Source: Streptomyces sp. NBC_01142 (lineage in GTDB: Bacteria > Actinomycetota > Actinomycetes > Streptomycetales > Streptomycetaceae). From it: a stretch of DNA of 64,000 bases. The notes under the pieces are model-generated. The model was not told the DNA's origin and did no database searches. It saw only the letters and a program-made list of their open reading frames with translations. Each line of letters opens with the position of its first letter. Within the stretch, counting starts at the first letter, position 1. The stretch spans positions 3,093,001 to 3,157,000 of the forward strand of contig NZ_JAPEOR010000002.1 of the NCBI RefSeq assembly GCF_026341125.1, in the 5' to 3' direction. The translations under genes were made by a program, and so were the position numbers. Shown here in pieces: positions 1 to 8,868 of the stretch.

Positions 1-97
1 CGATCAGCTCGCTGCCGGCCGCGGCGATCTTGTCCCGCCTGGTGGGCCGTACGTCGGGCCGGTCCTGGTACACGCTCGTCTCTTCTGCGCTGGGCAT
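1..97 (-). CDS. GT87-like membrane glycosyltransferase, N-terminal fragment (partial)
   Basis: The minus strand reads an open frame from ATG at 97 off the left edge; only about 32 residues are visible, beginning MPSAEETSVYQDRPDVRPTR. This soluble N-terminus resembles that of the Streptomyces polytopic glycosyltransferase (family 87 type) that lies downstream of the penicillin-binding protein in this neighbourhood. That match is from memory of the family, and no catalytic residue is in view. An in-frame ATG at 106 is an alternative start; the AGGA preceding 97 favours the shorter form. The gene is co-directional with the PBP gene but separated from it by a strong hairpin. Confidence 0.5.
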   Translation of the reverse strand, partial: MPSAEETSVYQDRPDVRPTRRDKIAAAGSELI

Positions 98-131
98 GCT
101 GCACATCCTGCCGTACGGGGGTGGGGACACG

Positions 132-191
132 ACGAGGGCCGCCGCTCCGGAGTGCACAGGTGCTGTGCGTACCGGGTGCGGCGGCCCTCGT
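132..191 (-). terminator. Factor-independent terminator of the PBP gene
   Basis: A perfect 14-bp inverted repeat (132-145 with 178-191, arm ACGAGGGCCGCCGC) encloses a 32-nt loop that can fold further. It lies just after the PBP stop codon at 211, in the 113-bp gap before the next minus-strand gene. It has no clear U-tract, as is usual in Streptomyces. Confidence 0.8.
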
Positions 192-210
192 GGCGTTGCC
201 GGGGTGGCTG

Positions 211-2958
211 CTACTCGCTCTCGGAGCCTCCGATGAAGCCTCCGTCGGCGCCGCCTGCGTCGGTGCCCGGTGACGTTGACGGGCTGGTTGTAGTGCCGCC
301 GTTCGCCCCGCCGTTGTTGGCACCCCCGTTGTTGGCGCCCCCGTTGTCGGTGCCGCCGGGATCATTGCCGCCGTTGGAGCCGCCGGGCTCGCAGGTCCAG
401 TCCTCCCAGGGATTGCAGGACTCGCTGGGTTCGGGGCTGGTGGACGGCGTCTCGGACGGCGTGGCCGACGGCGTCTCGGACGGCGTGGCCGACGGAGCCT
501 CGGTCGGCGGCGGGGGCGGGCTGGAGGCGCCGCCGCCCCAGACGGCTTCGCCCTCGATGGGCTCAGGCTCCGGGAAGGTGAGCAGCTCTGCGCCCTTGAG
601 CGCCTGCTCCATGTAGTCCTGCCAGATCTCCGAGGGGAACGATGCACCGTGGATCTTGTCCTGGCCACCGGTGCCGTACATCTCGAGGAACTGGCGCGGC
701 TTGTCGCTCTTCTCGTCGTCGTCGAGCCGGTACATGTCGATGGCGGTCGACAGCTGCGGTGTGTAGCCGACGAACCAGGCCGACTTGTTGCCGTCGGTCG
801 TACCGGTCTTGCCGGCGACCTGCCGGCCGGGAAGGCGGGCGTTACGGCCGGTGCCCTCGGGGTCGTCGACGACATCCCTGAGTACATCGGTCACATTGTT
901 CGCAACGGCCGAGGAGAAGGCCGTCTTCGGCTTGCCGTCGTACTCGAAGATCTTCTTGCCCTCGTGCTCGACCTTGGTGACGGAGTACGGCTCACGCTGC
1001 TTGCCCTCGGCTGCGAACGTCGCGTACGCGCCGGCCATCCGGATGGCACTGGGGGAGGAGATACCGATCGAGAAGGACGGGACGTTCGATGTGGACAGGC
1101 TGGGGGCGTCGAGCAGACCGGCGTCGATGGCCGCCTCCCGGACCTGGGGAATTCCGATGTCCATGCCCAGCTGAACGAACGGCGAGTTGGCTGAGTGGAT
1201 CATGGCTTCGCGCAGATCGATGTTCTTGTACGACTCGTCGCCGTCGTTGCGCTGCAGCCACTCCTCTCCCTTCTCGTTGCGCCAGACGGAACCGTCCCAG
1301 TTTTTGATCTTGAGCTTGTTCTTGCCGCTGTACCGACTCTTGTCCGGGTCGACGATCCTGCGCTCGTCCGGTCCCTGATCGGGACCCAGCCGGGGGTCGC
1401 GCACCCCGTCGCGCATCGCGGCGGCCAGGACGAACGGTTTGAAGGTCGATCCGACCTGGGCGCCGGTCTCGTTGGCGTTGTTCGTGAAGTGCCGTGTCGC
1501 GTCCTCGCCGCCGTAGATCGCGACGATCTTGCCGGTCTCCGGTTCCACCGAGGCGCCACCGAACTGGACGTGCGTGTCCGTCTCCGGGCGCTTCTTGGGC
1601 TTGATGTTGGCCTCGCGGACCTTCTTGACGGCCTTCTCCAGCTCGTTGACCTTCTTCTTGTCGAAGGTCGTGTGGATCGCGTAGCCACCCTGGGCGAGCT
1701 TCTTTGCGTCGACGCCTTCGGCGTTGTTGAGGATGTAGGACTTGGCGAGGTCCACCAGATAGCCGACCTGACCGCTCAGCTGCGCGTTCTTCTTGAGCTT
1801 GTCGGGCATCGGGAAGGCGGTGTACTTGTTCCGCTCCTCGGCGCTGAGGTGCCCGTCCTTGACCATCTCGTCGAGGATCCAGCGCCAGCGCTTGGTGGCA
1901 CGGATCGTGTTGTCCTTCTTGGTCGCCGTCGTATCGATTTCCGTGGCGCCCGCAGGGTCGTAGTAGGTCGCGCCCTTGAGGAGCGCGGCGAGGAACGCGC
2001 ACTCGCTGGCGTTCAGGTCCGTGGCGTTCTTGCCGTAGTACGTGCGGGCCGCGGCCTGGATGCCGTACGCGCCACGCCCGTAGTAGGCGGTGTTCAGGTA
2101 GCCGGCCATGATCTGCGGCTTGCCCACGTCGGTGCCGACTCTTATGGAGATGAACAGCTCTTTGAACTTACGTTCCAGGGTCTGGGACTGGTCGTCGAGC
2201 CGCGCGTTCTTCACATACTGCTGGGTGATGGTGGAGCCACCCTGGGTCTGCTGGCCCCTGGCCATGTTGAAGAGCGCGCGGGTGATGCCCTTCGGGTCGA
2301 TGCCCGAGTCATCCCGGAACGTCTTGTTCTCGGCCGAGATCACCGCGTTCTGCATCTCGTCGGGAATCTGCTCGATCCCGATGATCTGGCGGTTGACCTC
2401 ACCGCCGGTGGCGACCATCTGGGTGCCGTCGGCCCAGTAGTAGACATTGTTCTGAGCCTTGGCCGTCTTGGCCGGGTCCGGAACCTCCACCATCGCGTAC
2501 GCGATGGTGGCGGCGGCCATCAGACTGCCGACGAAACCCAGGAATGCCCCCGTAACGAGCTTCCACGACGGCACCCACCGCCGCCAGCCGTGCTTGTTGT
2601 GGCGCGGGTAGTCGATGAACCGCTTTTTGGACGGACGGCCGCCGCGACCGCGGCCGAGGCCCTCATGACCCCCGCCACCGCCGCCACCGCGACGTCCGCC
2701 GCGGCCGCCATGGCCGGCGCCCGCGGCTTCGTCCACGCGCCGGCGACCACCGCCAGGGCCACTGCGTTGCGCAGCACGCCGGGCCTCGGCCCGGCCGCCG
2801 CGCGGACGCTCCTCGCCGTACGAAGCAGAAGGAGAGGGTGAAGTGGTGCCCCGGGGCTGGGCTGCGCGGCGGCCAGTGGGCTGCTCGGCGGAGCGCCTGG
2901 CCCCGGTTCGCCCGCCACCCTGCGGCTGCTGAGGCGGTTTGCGACGGTGCTCGCTCAT
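211..2958 (-). CDS. Class A (bifunctional) penicillin-binding protein
   Basis: A 915-residue high-molecular-mass PBP that polymerises lipid II glycan strands and cross-links peptides outside the membrane. Residues 1-130 are a basic, Gly/Arg-rich cytoplasmic tail, and a single membrane anchor lies near 133-158. A GT51 transglycosylase domain follows, with the catalytic Glu in ENKTF (E210). The transpeptidase domain carries STFK (nucleophile S504), SAN (589-591) and KTG (717-719). The last 110 residues form a low-complexity Ser/Thr/Pro/Gly tail with repeated ATPSETPS and GGANN units around a Cys-containing segment; similar tails are common in actinobacterial class A PBPs. ATG at 2958 is preceded by GAGGAG. 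The gene is divergent from the PadR regulator gene. The family assignment is certain; the physiological role is not. Confidence 0.96.
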   Translation of the reverse strand: MSEHRRKPPQQPQGGGRTGARRSAEQPTGRRAAQPRGTTSPSPSASYGEERPRGGRAEARRAAQRSGPGGGRRRVDEAAGAGHGGRGGRRGGGGGGGHEGLGRGRGGRPSKKRFIDYPRHNKHGWRRWVPSWKLVTGAFLGFVGSLMAAATIAYAMVEVPDPAKTAKAQNNVYYWADGTQMVATGGEVNRQIIGIEQIPDEMQNAVISAENKTFRDDSGIDPKGITRALFNMARGQQTQGGSTITQQYVKNARLDDQSQTLERKFKELFISIRVGTDVGKPQIMAGYLNTAYYGRGAYGIQAAARTYYGKNATDLNASECAFLAALLKGATYYDPAGATEIDTTATKKDNTIRATKRWRWILDEMVKDGHLSAEERNKYTAFPMPDKLKKNAQLSGQVGYLVDLAKSYILNNAEGVDAKKLAQGGYAIHTTFDKKKVNELEKAVKKVREANIKPKKRPETDTHVQFGGASVEPETGKIVAIYGGEDATRHFTNNANETGAQVGSTFKPFVLAAAMRDGVRDPRLGPDQGPDERRIVDPDKSRYSGKNKLKIKNWDGSVWRNEKGEEWLQRNDGDESYKNIDLREAMIHSANSPFVQLGMDIGIPQVREAAIDAGLLDAPSLSTSNVPSFSIGISSPSAIRMAGAYATFAAEGKQREPYSVTKVEHEGKKIFEYDGKPKTAFSSAVANNVTDVLRDVVDDPEGTGRNARLPGRQVAGKTGTTDGNKSAWFVGYTPQLSTAIDMYRLDDDEKSDKPRQFLEMYGTGGQDKIHGASFPSEIWQDYMEQALKGAELLTFPEPEPIEGEAVWGGGASSPPPPPTEAPSATPSETPSATPSETPSTSPEPSESCNPWEDWTCEPGGSNGGNDPGGTDNGGANNGGANNGGANGGTTTSPSTSPGTDAGGADGGFIGGSESE

Positions 2959-3250
2959 CGAACGACTACTCCTCGGGCAGGCGAGACGCCTGGAAGCGGC
3001 AGTTGAGTTCCGGTCCCCCCGAAATGGATACGGACCAGTCCCGTGAAGGACTCATCCGCTGCGCATCCACGGCGATGACGCTCTGTGGCGTCATTTGGTT
3101 CCCGGTGGTCTGCATGCCGCACAGACTACGCATGGTCAAAACCCCCCTAGATCTGAAGTTCACCCCAAATCGGGCAACTTGCTTCCCATGAATTGGCGAT
3201 GTGACGCCGTTCACCATGACCCCTCTTGTCCCAGCAGGAACGTCGTTCTA

Positions 3251-3285
3251 TCGTGCTGATGTATCGAGTCGATACATCAGCACGA
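3251..3285. promoter_or_regulatory. PadR-type palindromic operator in the divergent PBP/padR gap
   Basis: A perfect 17-bp inverted repeat (3251-3267 and 3269-3285) around one central base; the core reads GATGTATCGAGTCGATACATC. It ends 33 bp before the PadR-family start codon, the expected place for an autoregulatory operator, and lies in the 360-bp gap between the divergent PBP and padR genes (2959-3318). PadR repressors bind such long AT-rich dyads; the pairing with this regulator is inferred. I saw no other convincing feature in the gap. Confidence 0.75.
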
Positions 3286-3318
3286 CATAAGCGGACCAGT
3301 ACAGCGAGAGAGGCGACG

Positions 3319-4035
3319 ATGAGCAGGCGCTCCGGCATCCTCGAATTCGCCGTGCTCGGTCTGCTCCGTGAAGCCCCGATGCACGGGTATGAGCTGCGCA
3401 AACGGCTCAATACGTCGCTGGGAATCTTCCGGGCCTTCAGCTACGGGACCCTCTACCCCTGCCTCAAGACGCTGGTTGCCAACGGCTGGTTGATCGAGGA
3501 GCCGGGAAGTGCTCCCGAGGATGCCCTCGCCGCTTCACTCGCAGGGCGGCGCGCCAAGATCGTCTACCGGTTGACGGCAGAAGGTAAGGAGCACTTCGAG
3601 GAGCTCCTCTCGCACACCGGCCCCGACACCTGGGAGGACGAGCACTTCGCGGCTCGCTTCGCCTTCTTCGGGCAGACGGAGCGCGAGGTGCGGATGCGGG
3701 TGCTGGAAGGCCGTCGCAGCCGGCTGGAGGAGCGTCTGGAGAAGATGCGCGCCTCCCTGGTCCGTACACGCGAGCGCCTTGACGACTACACGCTTGAGCT
3801 GCAGCGACACGGCATGGAGTCCGTGGAGCGCGAAGTGCGCTGGCTGAACGAGCTCATCGAGAGCGAGCGGGCGGGGCGGGATCAGCGACAGCCCACCCCC
3901 GAGGGCTCAGCTCAGCAGGACAACACATCTGGAGCGACGGGCGGCCTGCCCCGGCACAGGGGTGCCGAGTCGTCCGGGGGTACATACCCCGGACCCCCCA
4001 CCCCGCCGGATCCGTCCGACGACACCGCCAAGTGA
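3319..4035 (+). CDS. PadR-family transcriptional regulator
   Basis: A 238-residue regulator. Residues 1-95 form the PadR winged helix, starting with the family-typical [20 protein letters not shown] and followed by [14 protein letters not shown]-terminal helical region (about 110-190, Arg/Glu-rich) would make the PadR dimerisation domain, and the last 45 residues are a Pro/Gly-rich disordered tail. The start was set at ATG 3319 because GAGAGG precedes it and the domain begins there; the upstream in-frame extension would run through the 35-bp palindrome. The inositol-phosphate synthase gene follows 59 bp downstream on the same strand, so the two may be co-transcribed and co-regulated. Confidence 0.9.
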   Translation: MSRRSGILEFAVLGLLREAPMHGYELRKRLNTSLGIFRAFSYGTLYPCLKTLVANGWLIEEPGSAPEDALAASLAGRRAKIVYRLTAEGKEHFEELLSHTGPDTWEDEHFAARFAFFGQTEREVRMRVLEGRRSRLEERLEKMRASLVRTRERLDDYTLELQRHGMESVEREVRWLNELIESERAGRDQRQPTPEGSAQQDNTSGATGGLPRHRGAESSGGTYPGPPTPPDPSDDTAK

Positions 4036-4094
4036 GGCTCTGCGATCCGCAGGGTTTCAGCCGGAATACCGAGATCACACAGGGAGCAACCGGA

Positions 4095-5177
4095 ATGGGT
4101 TCGGTTCGCGTAGCCATCGTCGGCGTGGGCAACTGCGCCGCCTCGCTGGTGCAGGGCGTCGAGTACTACAAGGACGCCGACCCCACCGCCAAGGTGCCGG
4201 GTCTGATGCACGTCCAGTTCGGCGACTACCACATCTCTGACATCGAGTTCGTGGCCGCTTTCGACGTGGACGCCAAGAAGGTCGGCCTCGACCTTGCGGA
4301 TGCCATCGGCGCCAGCGAGAACAACACCATCAAGATCTGCGACGTGCCGAACTCCGGCGTGACCGTCCAGCGCGGCCACACCTTCGACGGTCTGGGCAAG
4401 TACTACCGCCAGACCATCGAGGAGTCCGACGAGGCCCCGGTCGACATCGTCCAGACCCTCAAGGACAAGCAGGTCGACGTCCTGATCTGCTACCTGCCCG
4501 TCGGGTCGGAGGACGCTGCGAAGTACTACGCGCAGTGCGCCATCGACGCCAAGGTCGCCTTCGTCAACGCTCTCCCGGTCTTCATCGCCGGCACCAAGGA
4601 GTGGGCGGACAAGTTCACCGAGGCGGGCGTCCCGATCGTCGGTGACGACATCAAGTCGCAGGTCGGCGCCACCATCACGCACCGCGTGATGGCGAAGCTC
4701 TTCGAAGACCGCGGTGTCCGCCTCGAGCGCACCATGCAGCTGAACGTCGGCGGCAACATGGACTTCAAGAACATGCTCGAGCGTGACCGTCTGGAGTCCA
4801 AGAAGATCTCCAAGACGCAGTCCGTCACCTCGCAGATCCGCGACCGTGACCTGGGCGCCGACAACGTCCACATCGGCCCGTCGGACTACGTGGCCTGGCT
4901 GGACGACCGCAAGTGGGCGTACGTGCGCCTCGAGGGCCGCGCCTTCGGCGATGTCCCGCTGAGCCTTGAGTACAAGCTCGAGGTGTGGGACTCCCCGAAC
5001 TCCGCGGGTGTCATCATCGACGCCCTGCGGGCTGCGAAGATCGCCAAGGACCGCGGCATCGGCGGCCCGATCCTCTCGGCGTCCTCGTACTTCATGAAGT
5101 CCCCGCCGGTGCAGTACTTCGACGACGAAGCCCTCGAGAACGTCGAGAAGTTCATCAAGGGCGAGGTCGAGCGCTAA
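4095..5177 (+). CDS. myo-Inositol-1-phosphate synthase (inositol-3-phosphate synthase)
   Basis: A 360-residue NAD-dependent enzyme that converts glucose 6-phosphate to inositol 3-phosphate, the first step to inositol, phosphatidylinositol and mycothiol in actinobacteria. The Rossmann glycine motif is [16 protein letters not shown] at the N-terminus. The short actinobacterial form is recognised by length and by [11 protein letters not shown] and [12 protein letters not shown] near 185-230. The start is ATG 4095, 12 nt after GGGAGC; the longer in-frame ORF begins inside the padR stop region. It may be expressed with the upstream padR and ends at a strong hairpin. Confidence 0.95.
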   Translation: MGSVRVAIVGVGNCAASLVQGVEYYKDADPTAKVPGLMHVQFGDYHISDIEFVAAFDVDAKKVGLDLADAIGASENNTIKICDVPNSGVTVQRGHTFDGLGKYYRQTIEESDEAPVDIVQTLKDKQVDVLICYLPVGSEDAAKYYAQCAIDAKVAFVNALPVFIAGTKEWADKFTEAGVPIVGDDIKSQVGATITHRVMAKLFEDRGVRLERTMQLNVGGNMDFKNMLERDRLESKKISKTQSVTSQIRDRDLGADNVHIGPSDYVAWLDDRKWAYVRLEGRAFGDVPLSLEYKLEVWDSPNSAGVIIDALRAAKIAKDRGIGGPILSASSYFMKSPPVQYFDDEALENVEKFIKGEVER

Positions 5178-5195
5178 GCGTTCGTTCTTTTCAGC

Positions 5196-5236
5196 CGAGG
5201 AGGGTCCCCAGGTAATCCACCCGGGGACCCTCCTCG
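5196..5236 (+). terminator. Terminator after inositol-phosphate synthase
   Basis: A perfect 14-bp stem (5196-5209 CGAGGAGGGTCCCC with 5223-5236) and a 13-nt loop, placed 18 bp after the synthase stop and just before the MFS gene, which must therefore have its own promoter or rely on read-through. Confidence 0.85.
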
Positions 5237-5254
5237 TGTGTGACGCTTGATCGC

Positions 5255-6523
5255 ATGCCCGTCGCACGTGATCTGCGCCTACTCCTGCGACTGACCGGCT
5301 TCCGTCGGCTGCTGGCGGTCAGGCTGCTTTCCCAGTCGGCCGACGGCGTCTATCAGGTCGCGCTCGCCACGTATGTGGTCTTCTCTCCGGAGAAAGAGAC
5401 CTCCCCTGCCGCGATCGCGTCCGCCATGGCAGTGCTGCTGCTGCCGTACTCCTTCATCGGTCCCTTCGCCGGCGTTCTGCTGGACCGCTGGCAGCGTCGG
5501 CAGGTCATCCTGTACGGGAACCTGCTGAGGGCTCTCCTCGCATGCAGCACCGCGGTACTGATCCTGGCCTCCGTGCCCGACTGGCTCTTCTACGCCTCGG
5601 CCCTGTCCGTCACAGCGGTCAACCGCTTTGTGCTGGCCGGGCTCTCGGCCGCGCTCCCCCGTGTGGTCGACACCGACCGACTCGTCATGGCGAACTCCCT
5701 CTCGCCGACGGCCGGCACACTCGCCGCAACCGCTGGCGGCGGACTCGCCTTCGCGGTACGGCTGGTGTCCTCGGAGTCCGATGCCGCAGTGGTGCTGCTC
5801 GGCGCAGCGCTCTATCTCTGCTCCGCGCTGGCCTCTCTCCGGATGGCGCGTGAACTGCTCGGTCCTGAGCAGGGGTTGGTCCAGCCAGGTCTGATTGCCG
5901 CATTGGCCTCCACGGCGCGCGGCCTCGTGGGCGGTCTCCGTCATCTGGCCGAACGCCGGTCGGCGGCCCGTGTGCTGTTCGCGATGACCCTGATGCGCTT
6001 CTGCTACGGCGCGCTGACGGTGATGGTGCTGATGCTCTGCCGGTATGCCTGGTCCGAGACCGAGTCGGAGGGCCTGGCTCTGCTCGGTCTGGCCATCGCC
6101 GTCTCGGGCGCGGGTTTCTTTGCGGCGGCTGTGCTGACCCCGTGGGCGGTCGGCCGACTCGGCCAGTACGGATGGATGGTGGCGTGCGCGGGATCGGCAG
6201 CCGTTCTCGAACCGGCTCTGGGGTTGCCGTTCGCCCCTGTGCCGATGCTCGTCGCCGCGTTCGTCCTGGCTCTCATCACCCAGGGGGCGAAGATCTCGAC
6301 GGACACGGTGGTGCAGACGTCGGTCGACGACGCCTACCGCGGCAGGGTCTTCTCTCTCTACGACGTGCTGTTCAACGTCGCTTTCGTGGGGGCGGCGGCA
6401 GTCGCCGCGCTGATGCTGCCTCCTGACGGCCGGTCGGTTCACCTGGTCGTTGCAGTCGCGGTCATCTACGCGGTGGTTGCCGCAACCCTTGTCCGTTGGA
6501 GCCGTGTTGGAGCGGAGTCATAG
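5255..6523 (+). CDS. MFS transporter
   Basis: A 422-residue integral membrane protein with about 12 hydrophobic helices, starting MPVARDLRLLLRLTGFRRLL. The N-terminal half contains the loop GPFAGVLLDRWQRRQVILYG, a typical major-facilitator motif A between helices 2 and 3. The C-terminal half has a conserved GRVFSLYDVLFNVAFVGAA. The substrate cannot be deduced. ATG 5255 is chosen over GTG 5240 because the latter lies against the upstream terminator; neither has a strong Shine-Dalgarno sequence. The position next to ino1 is conserved in Streptomyces as I recall it. Confidence 0.88.
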   Translation: MPVARDLRLLLRLTGFRRLLAVRLLSQSADGVYQVALATYVVFSPEKETSPAAIASAMAVLLLPYSFIGPFAGVLLDRWQRRQVILYGNLLRALLACSTAVLILASVPDWLFYASALSVTAVNRFVLAGLSAALPRVVDTDRLVMANSLSPTAGTLAATAGGGLAFAVRLVSSESDAAVVLLGAALYLCSALASLRMARELLGPEQGLVQPGLIAALASTARGLVGGLRHLAERRSAARVLFAMTLMRFCYGALTVMVLMLCRYAWSETESEGLALLGLAIAVSGAGFFAAAVLTPWAVGRLGQYGWMVACAGSAAVLEPALGLPFAPVPMLVAAFVLALITQGAKISTDTVVQTSVDDAYRGRVFSLYDVLFNVAFVGAAAVAALMLPPDGRSVHLVVAVAVIYAVVAATLVRWSRVGAES

Positions 6524-6570
6524 CGTGCGCGCGTCAAAGCGATCACAAACGTTTACCGAGGGAATTCCGC

Positions 6571-7140
6571 ATGACCTATCCGCCGCAGCAGGGCCCTGGT
6601 GCGTACGGGCACCCTGACCCGTACGCACAGCAGCCGCAGCAGCAGTACCCGCCGCAGCCCGGCTACGGCTATCCGCAGCAGCAACAGCCCTACCCGCAGC
6701 AGCCTCAACCGGGTTACGGGCAGCCGCAACAGCAGCACCCCGGGCAGCCGCAGCAGCAATGGGGCGCCCCGCCGCCTCCGCCGGCCCCCAGGCCCCGTGG
6801 TGGCGGCCTCGGCTTCAAGACCATCTTCAAGATCGTCGTTGCCGTCCTGGCCGTGATCTCCTTCGGCGTCTTCTGGTTCCTGGGCCGAGACGATGCCGAC
6901 CAGGCCGAGGCTGGCGACTGCCTGAAGAACGGCAGCTCCTCGGTGACCTCAGACGACCTCGAGATCGTGGACTGCACCGACTCGAAGGCTGTGTTCAAGG
7001 TCGTCGAAGTGCACAACGGCACGACGGATACCACGGTCTGCCAGGGCAAGTCCGATGCCGGCTACGTCAAGCAGACAAGCGGCGGGAGGCGCAGCTCGGG
7101 TACGAAGCTCGTGCTCTGCCTGGATCCCATCAAGAAGTAG
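6571..7140 (+). CDS. LppU/SCO3897-family membrane-anchored protein
   Basis: A 189-residue protein. Residues 1-80 are Pro/Gln/Tyr-rich, with PQQQYPPQPGYGYPQ-type repeats. One membrane span follows (about 93-112, TIFKIVVAVLAVISFGVFWF), then an exported globular domain of about 75 residues with four Cys (GDCLKNG, VDCTDS, TVCQGK, VLCLDP), probably two disulfides. This arrangement matches the LppU/SCO3897 family, whose function is unknown. ATG 6571 is preceded by GAGGGA; the longer frame overlaps the MFS gene end. It is convergent with cca and ends at a parS-bearing hairpin. Confidence 0.85.
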   Translation: MTYPPQQGPGAYGHPDPYAQQPQQQYPPQPGYGYPQQQQPYPQQPQPGYGQPQQQHPGQPQQQWGAPPPPPAPRPRGGGLGFKTIFKIVVAVLAVISFGVFWFLGRDDADQAEAGDCLKNGSSSVTSDDLEIVDCTDSKAVFKVVEVHNGTTDTTVCQGKSDAGYVKQTSGGRRSSGTKLVLCLDPIKK

Positions 7141-7146
7141 CCGCGT

Positions 7147-7190
7147 ACGCGAAGGGGCGGCGTTTCACGTGAAACACCGCCCCTTCGCGT
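7147..7190. terminator. Bidirectional terminator with a parS site at its apex
   Basis: A perfect 14-bp stem (7147-7160 with 7177-7190, arm ACGCGAAGGGGCGG) flanks the parS palindrome, so the 44-bp block is almost one continuous dyad. It sits between the convergent LppU-type gene and cca and can serve both. Confidence 0.85.
7162..7175. other. parS: parS site 1
   Basis: GTTTCACGTGAAAC, the perfect Streptomyces ParB-binding palindrome, intergenic, inside the loop of the LppU/cca terminator. Confidence 0.95.
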
Positions 7191-7205
7191 ATCGACCGTC
7201 GCCAT

Positions 7206-7219
7206 GTTTCACGTGAAAC
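7206..7219. other. parS: parS site 2
   Basis: A second perfect GTTTCACGTGAAAC, centred 44 bp from site 1 and embedded in a 24-bp perfect palindrome (7201-7224). A half-site GTTTCACG follows at 7228. It lies just past the cca stop codon. Confidence 0.95.
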
Positions 7220-7230
7220 ATGGCACCGTT

Positions 7231-8679
7231 TCACGCCGAGCCCTGCGCCGCCCACCATTCCTTGAGCGCCGCGACCGCCGCATCGTGCTCCATCGGCCCG
7301 TTCTCCAGGCGCAGCTCCAGCAGGAACGCATACGCCTTGCCGATCACCGGACCGGGACCCACACCCAGGACCTCCTGGATCTGGTTGCCGTCCAGGTCGG
7401 GCCTGATGGCATCCAGCTCCTCCTGCTCCTGAAGCTGTGCAATGCGATCCTCGAGCCCGTCATAGGCCGCGGAGAGCGTGCTCGCCTTGCGCTTGTTGCG
7501 CGTGGTGCAGTCCGAGCGGGTCAGCTTGTGCAACCTGCTCAACAGCGGCCCGGCATCGCGTACGTACCGCCGCACCGCCGAGTCGGTCCACTCCCCGGTC
7601 CCGTACCCGTGGAAACGCAGATGCAGCTCCACCAGTCGCGAGACGTCCTTGACCATGTCGTTGGAGTACTTGAGTGCGGCCATCCGCTTCTTGGTCATTT
7701 TCGCGCCCACCACCTCGTGATGGTGGAACGAGACCCGGCCGTCCTTCTCGAAACGCCGCGTCCTCGGCTTTCCGATGTCATGGAGCAGCGCGGCCAGCCG
7801 CAGCACCAGGTCCGGGCCGTTCTCCTCAAGATCGATGGCCTGTTCCAGGACTGTCAGGGAGTGCTCGTACACATCCTTGTGCCGGTGGTGCTCGTCACTC
7901 TCCAGACGCAGCGCCGGCAGTTCGGGCAGCACATGGGCCGCGAGACCGGTGTCGACGAGCAGCGCCAGTCCCTTCCGCGGGTTCGCGGAAAGGATCAGCT
8001 TGTTCAGCTCTTCGCGCACCCGTTCGGCGGAGACGATCTCAATGCGATCCGCCATCTCCTTCATCGCGGCAACGACCTCGGGTGCCACCTCGAAGTCCAG
8101 TTGCGCGGCGAAGCGGGCGGCCCGCATCATGCGCAGCGGGTCGTCGGAGAAGGATTCCTGGGGCGTGCCGGGTGTCCGCAGGACTCGCTCGGCGAGGTCC
8201 TCCAGACCGCCGTACGGATCCACGAACTCCTTCTCCGGCAGCGCCACGGCCATCGCGTTCACCGTGAAATCACGCCGTACGAGGTCTTCCTCGATCGAGT
8301 CGCCGTAGGACACCTCGGGCTTCCGCGAGGTCCTGTCGTACGCCTCCGAGCGATACGTCGTGACCTCGATCTGGTAGCCGTCCTTCTGGGACCCGACCGT
8401 GCCAAAGGCGATCCCCACGTCCCACACCGAGTCCGCCCACGGACGGACGATCTTCAGCACGTCCTCGGGACGGGCATCCGTCGTGAAGTCGAGGTCGTTG
8501 CCGAGTCGGCCGAGCAGCGCATCCCGGACCGAGCCGCCGACCAGGGCGAGGCAGAACCCGGCCTCCTGGAAGCGGCGCGCAAGGTCGTCGGCGACAGGGG
8601 ACACTCGCAGCAGTTCACTCACCGCGCGGCGTTGCACCTGGCTCAGTGCAGTGGGGTTGTCTTCATTGGCGTTCGGCAC
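7231..8679 (-). CDS. cca: CCA tRNA nucleotidyltransferase
   Basis: A 482-residue enzyme that adds or repairs the 3'-terminal CCA of tRNAs. The class II nucleotidyltransferase signature GGSVRDALLGRLGNDLDFTT (about 43-62) carries the metal-binding DxD, and RRDFTVNAMA follows. A C-terminal HD domain (HDIGKPRTRRFEKDG, FHHHEVVGAK) makes it an HD-fused bacterial type. GTG 8679 gives the family-typical N-terminus VPNANEDNPTALSQVQ. No Shine-Dalgarno is visible, so the mRNA may be leaderless. The much longer upstream frame overlaps the divergent gene and is not credible. Confidence 0.93.
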   Translation of the reverse strand: MPNANEDNPTALSQVQRRAVSELLRVSPVADDLARRFQEAGFCLALVGGSVRDALLGRLGNDLDFTTDARPEDVLKIVRPWADSVWDVGIAFGTVGSQKDGYQIEVTTYRSEAYDRTSRKPEVSYGDSIEEDLVRRDFTVNAMAVALPEKEFVDPYGGLEDLAERVLRTPGTPQESFSDDPLRMMRAARFAAQLDFEVAPEVVAAMKEMADRIEIVSAERVREELNKLILSANPRKGLALLVDTGLAAHVLPELPALRLESDEHHRHKDVYEHSLTVLEQAIDLEENGPDLVLRLAALLHDIGKPRTRRFEKDGRVSFHHHEVVGAKMTKKRMAALKYSNDMVKDVSRLVELHLRFHGYGTGEWTDSAVRRYVRDAGPLLSRLHKLTRSDCTTRNKRKASTLSAAYDGLEDRIAQLQEQEELDAIRPDLDGNQIQEVLGVGPGPVIGKAYAFLLELRLENGPMEHDAAVAALKEWWAAQGSA

Positions 8680-8868
8680 AACAGAAAAGGGTACGTGCCC
8701 GGGCCGACCGGGGCGCCCCTGTTTATGGCTGCCCGCACGTCCCTCCCGATCATGTAGTGCCCTCCGCGGCACTCCGCGGCACTTCGACACAGCGCACCTC
8801 GTTACCATTCGTGGACGCAAGAACCGAGAACCATCACCGGCAGCAGACGACGAGGGACGGGCGAGCGC

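Noticed and set aside
2966..3217. 83-codon minus-strand frame directly before the PBP gene
   Set aside because: Weak codon bias, no ribosome site at its start, and its end contains the PBP Shine-Dalgarno; more likely 5' leader.
7228..7235. GTTTCACG as a seventh parS
   Set aside because: Only a half-site; the second arm is absent.
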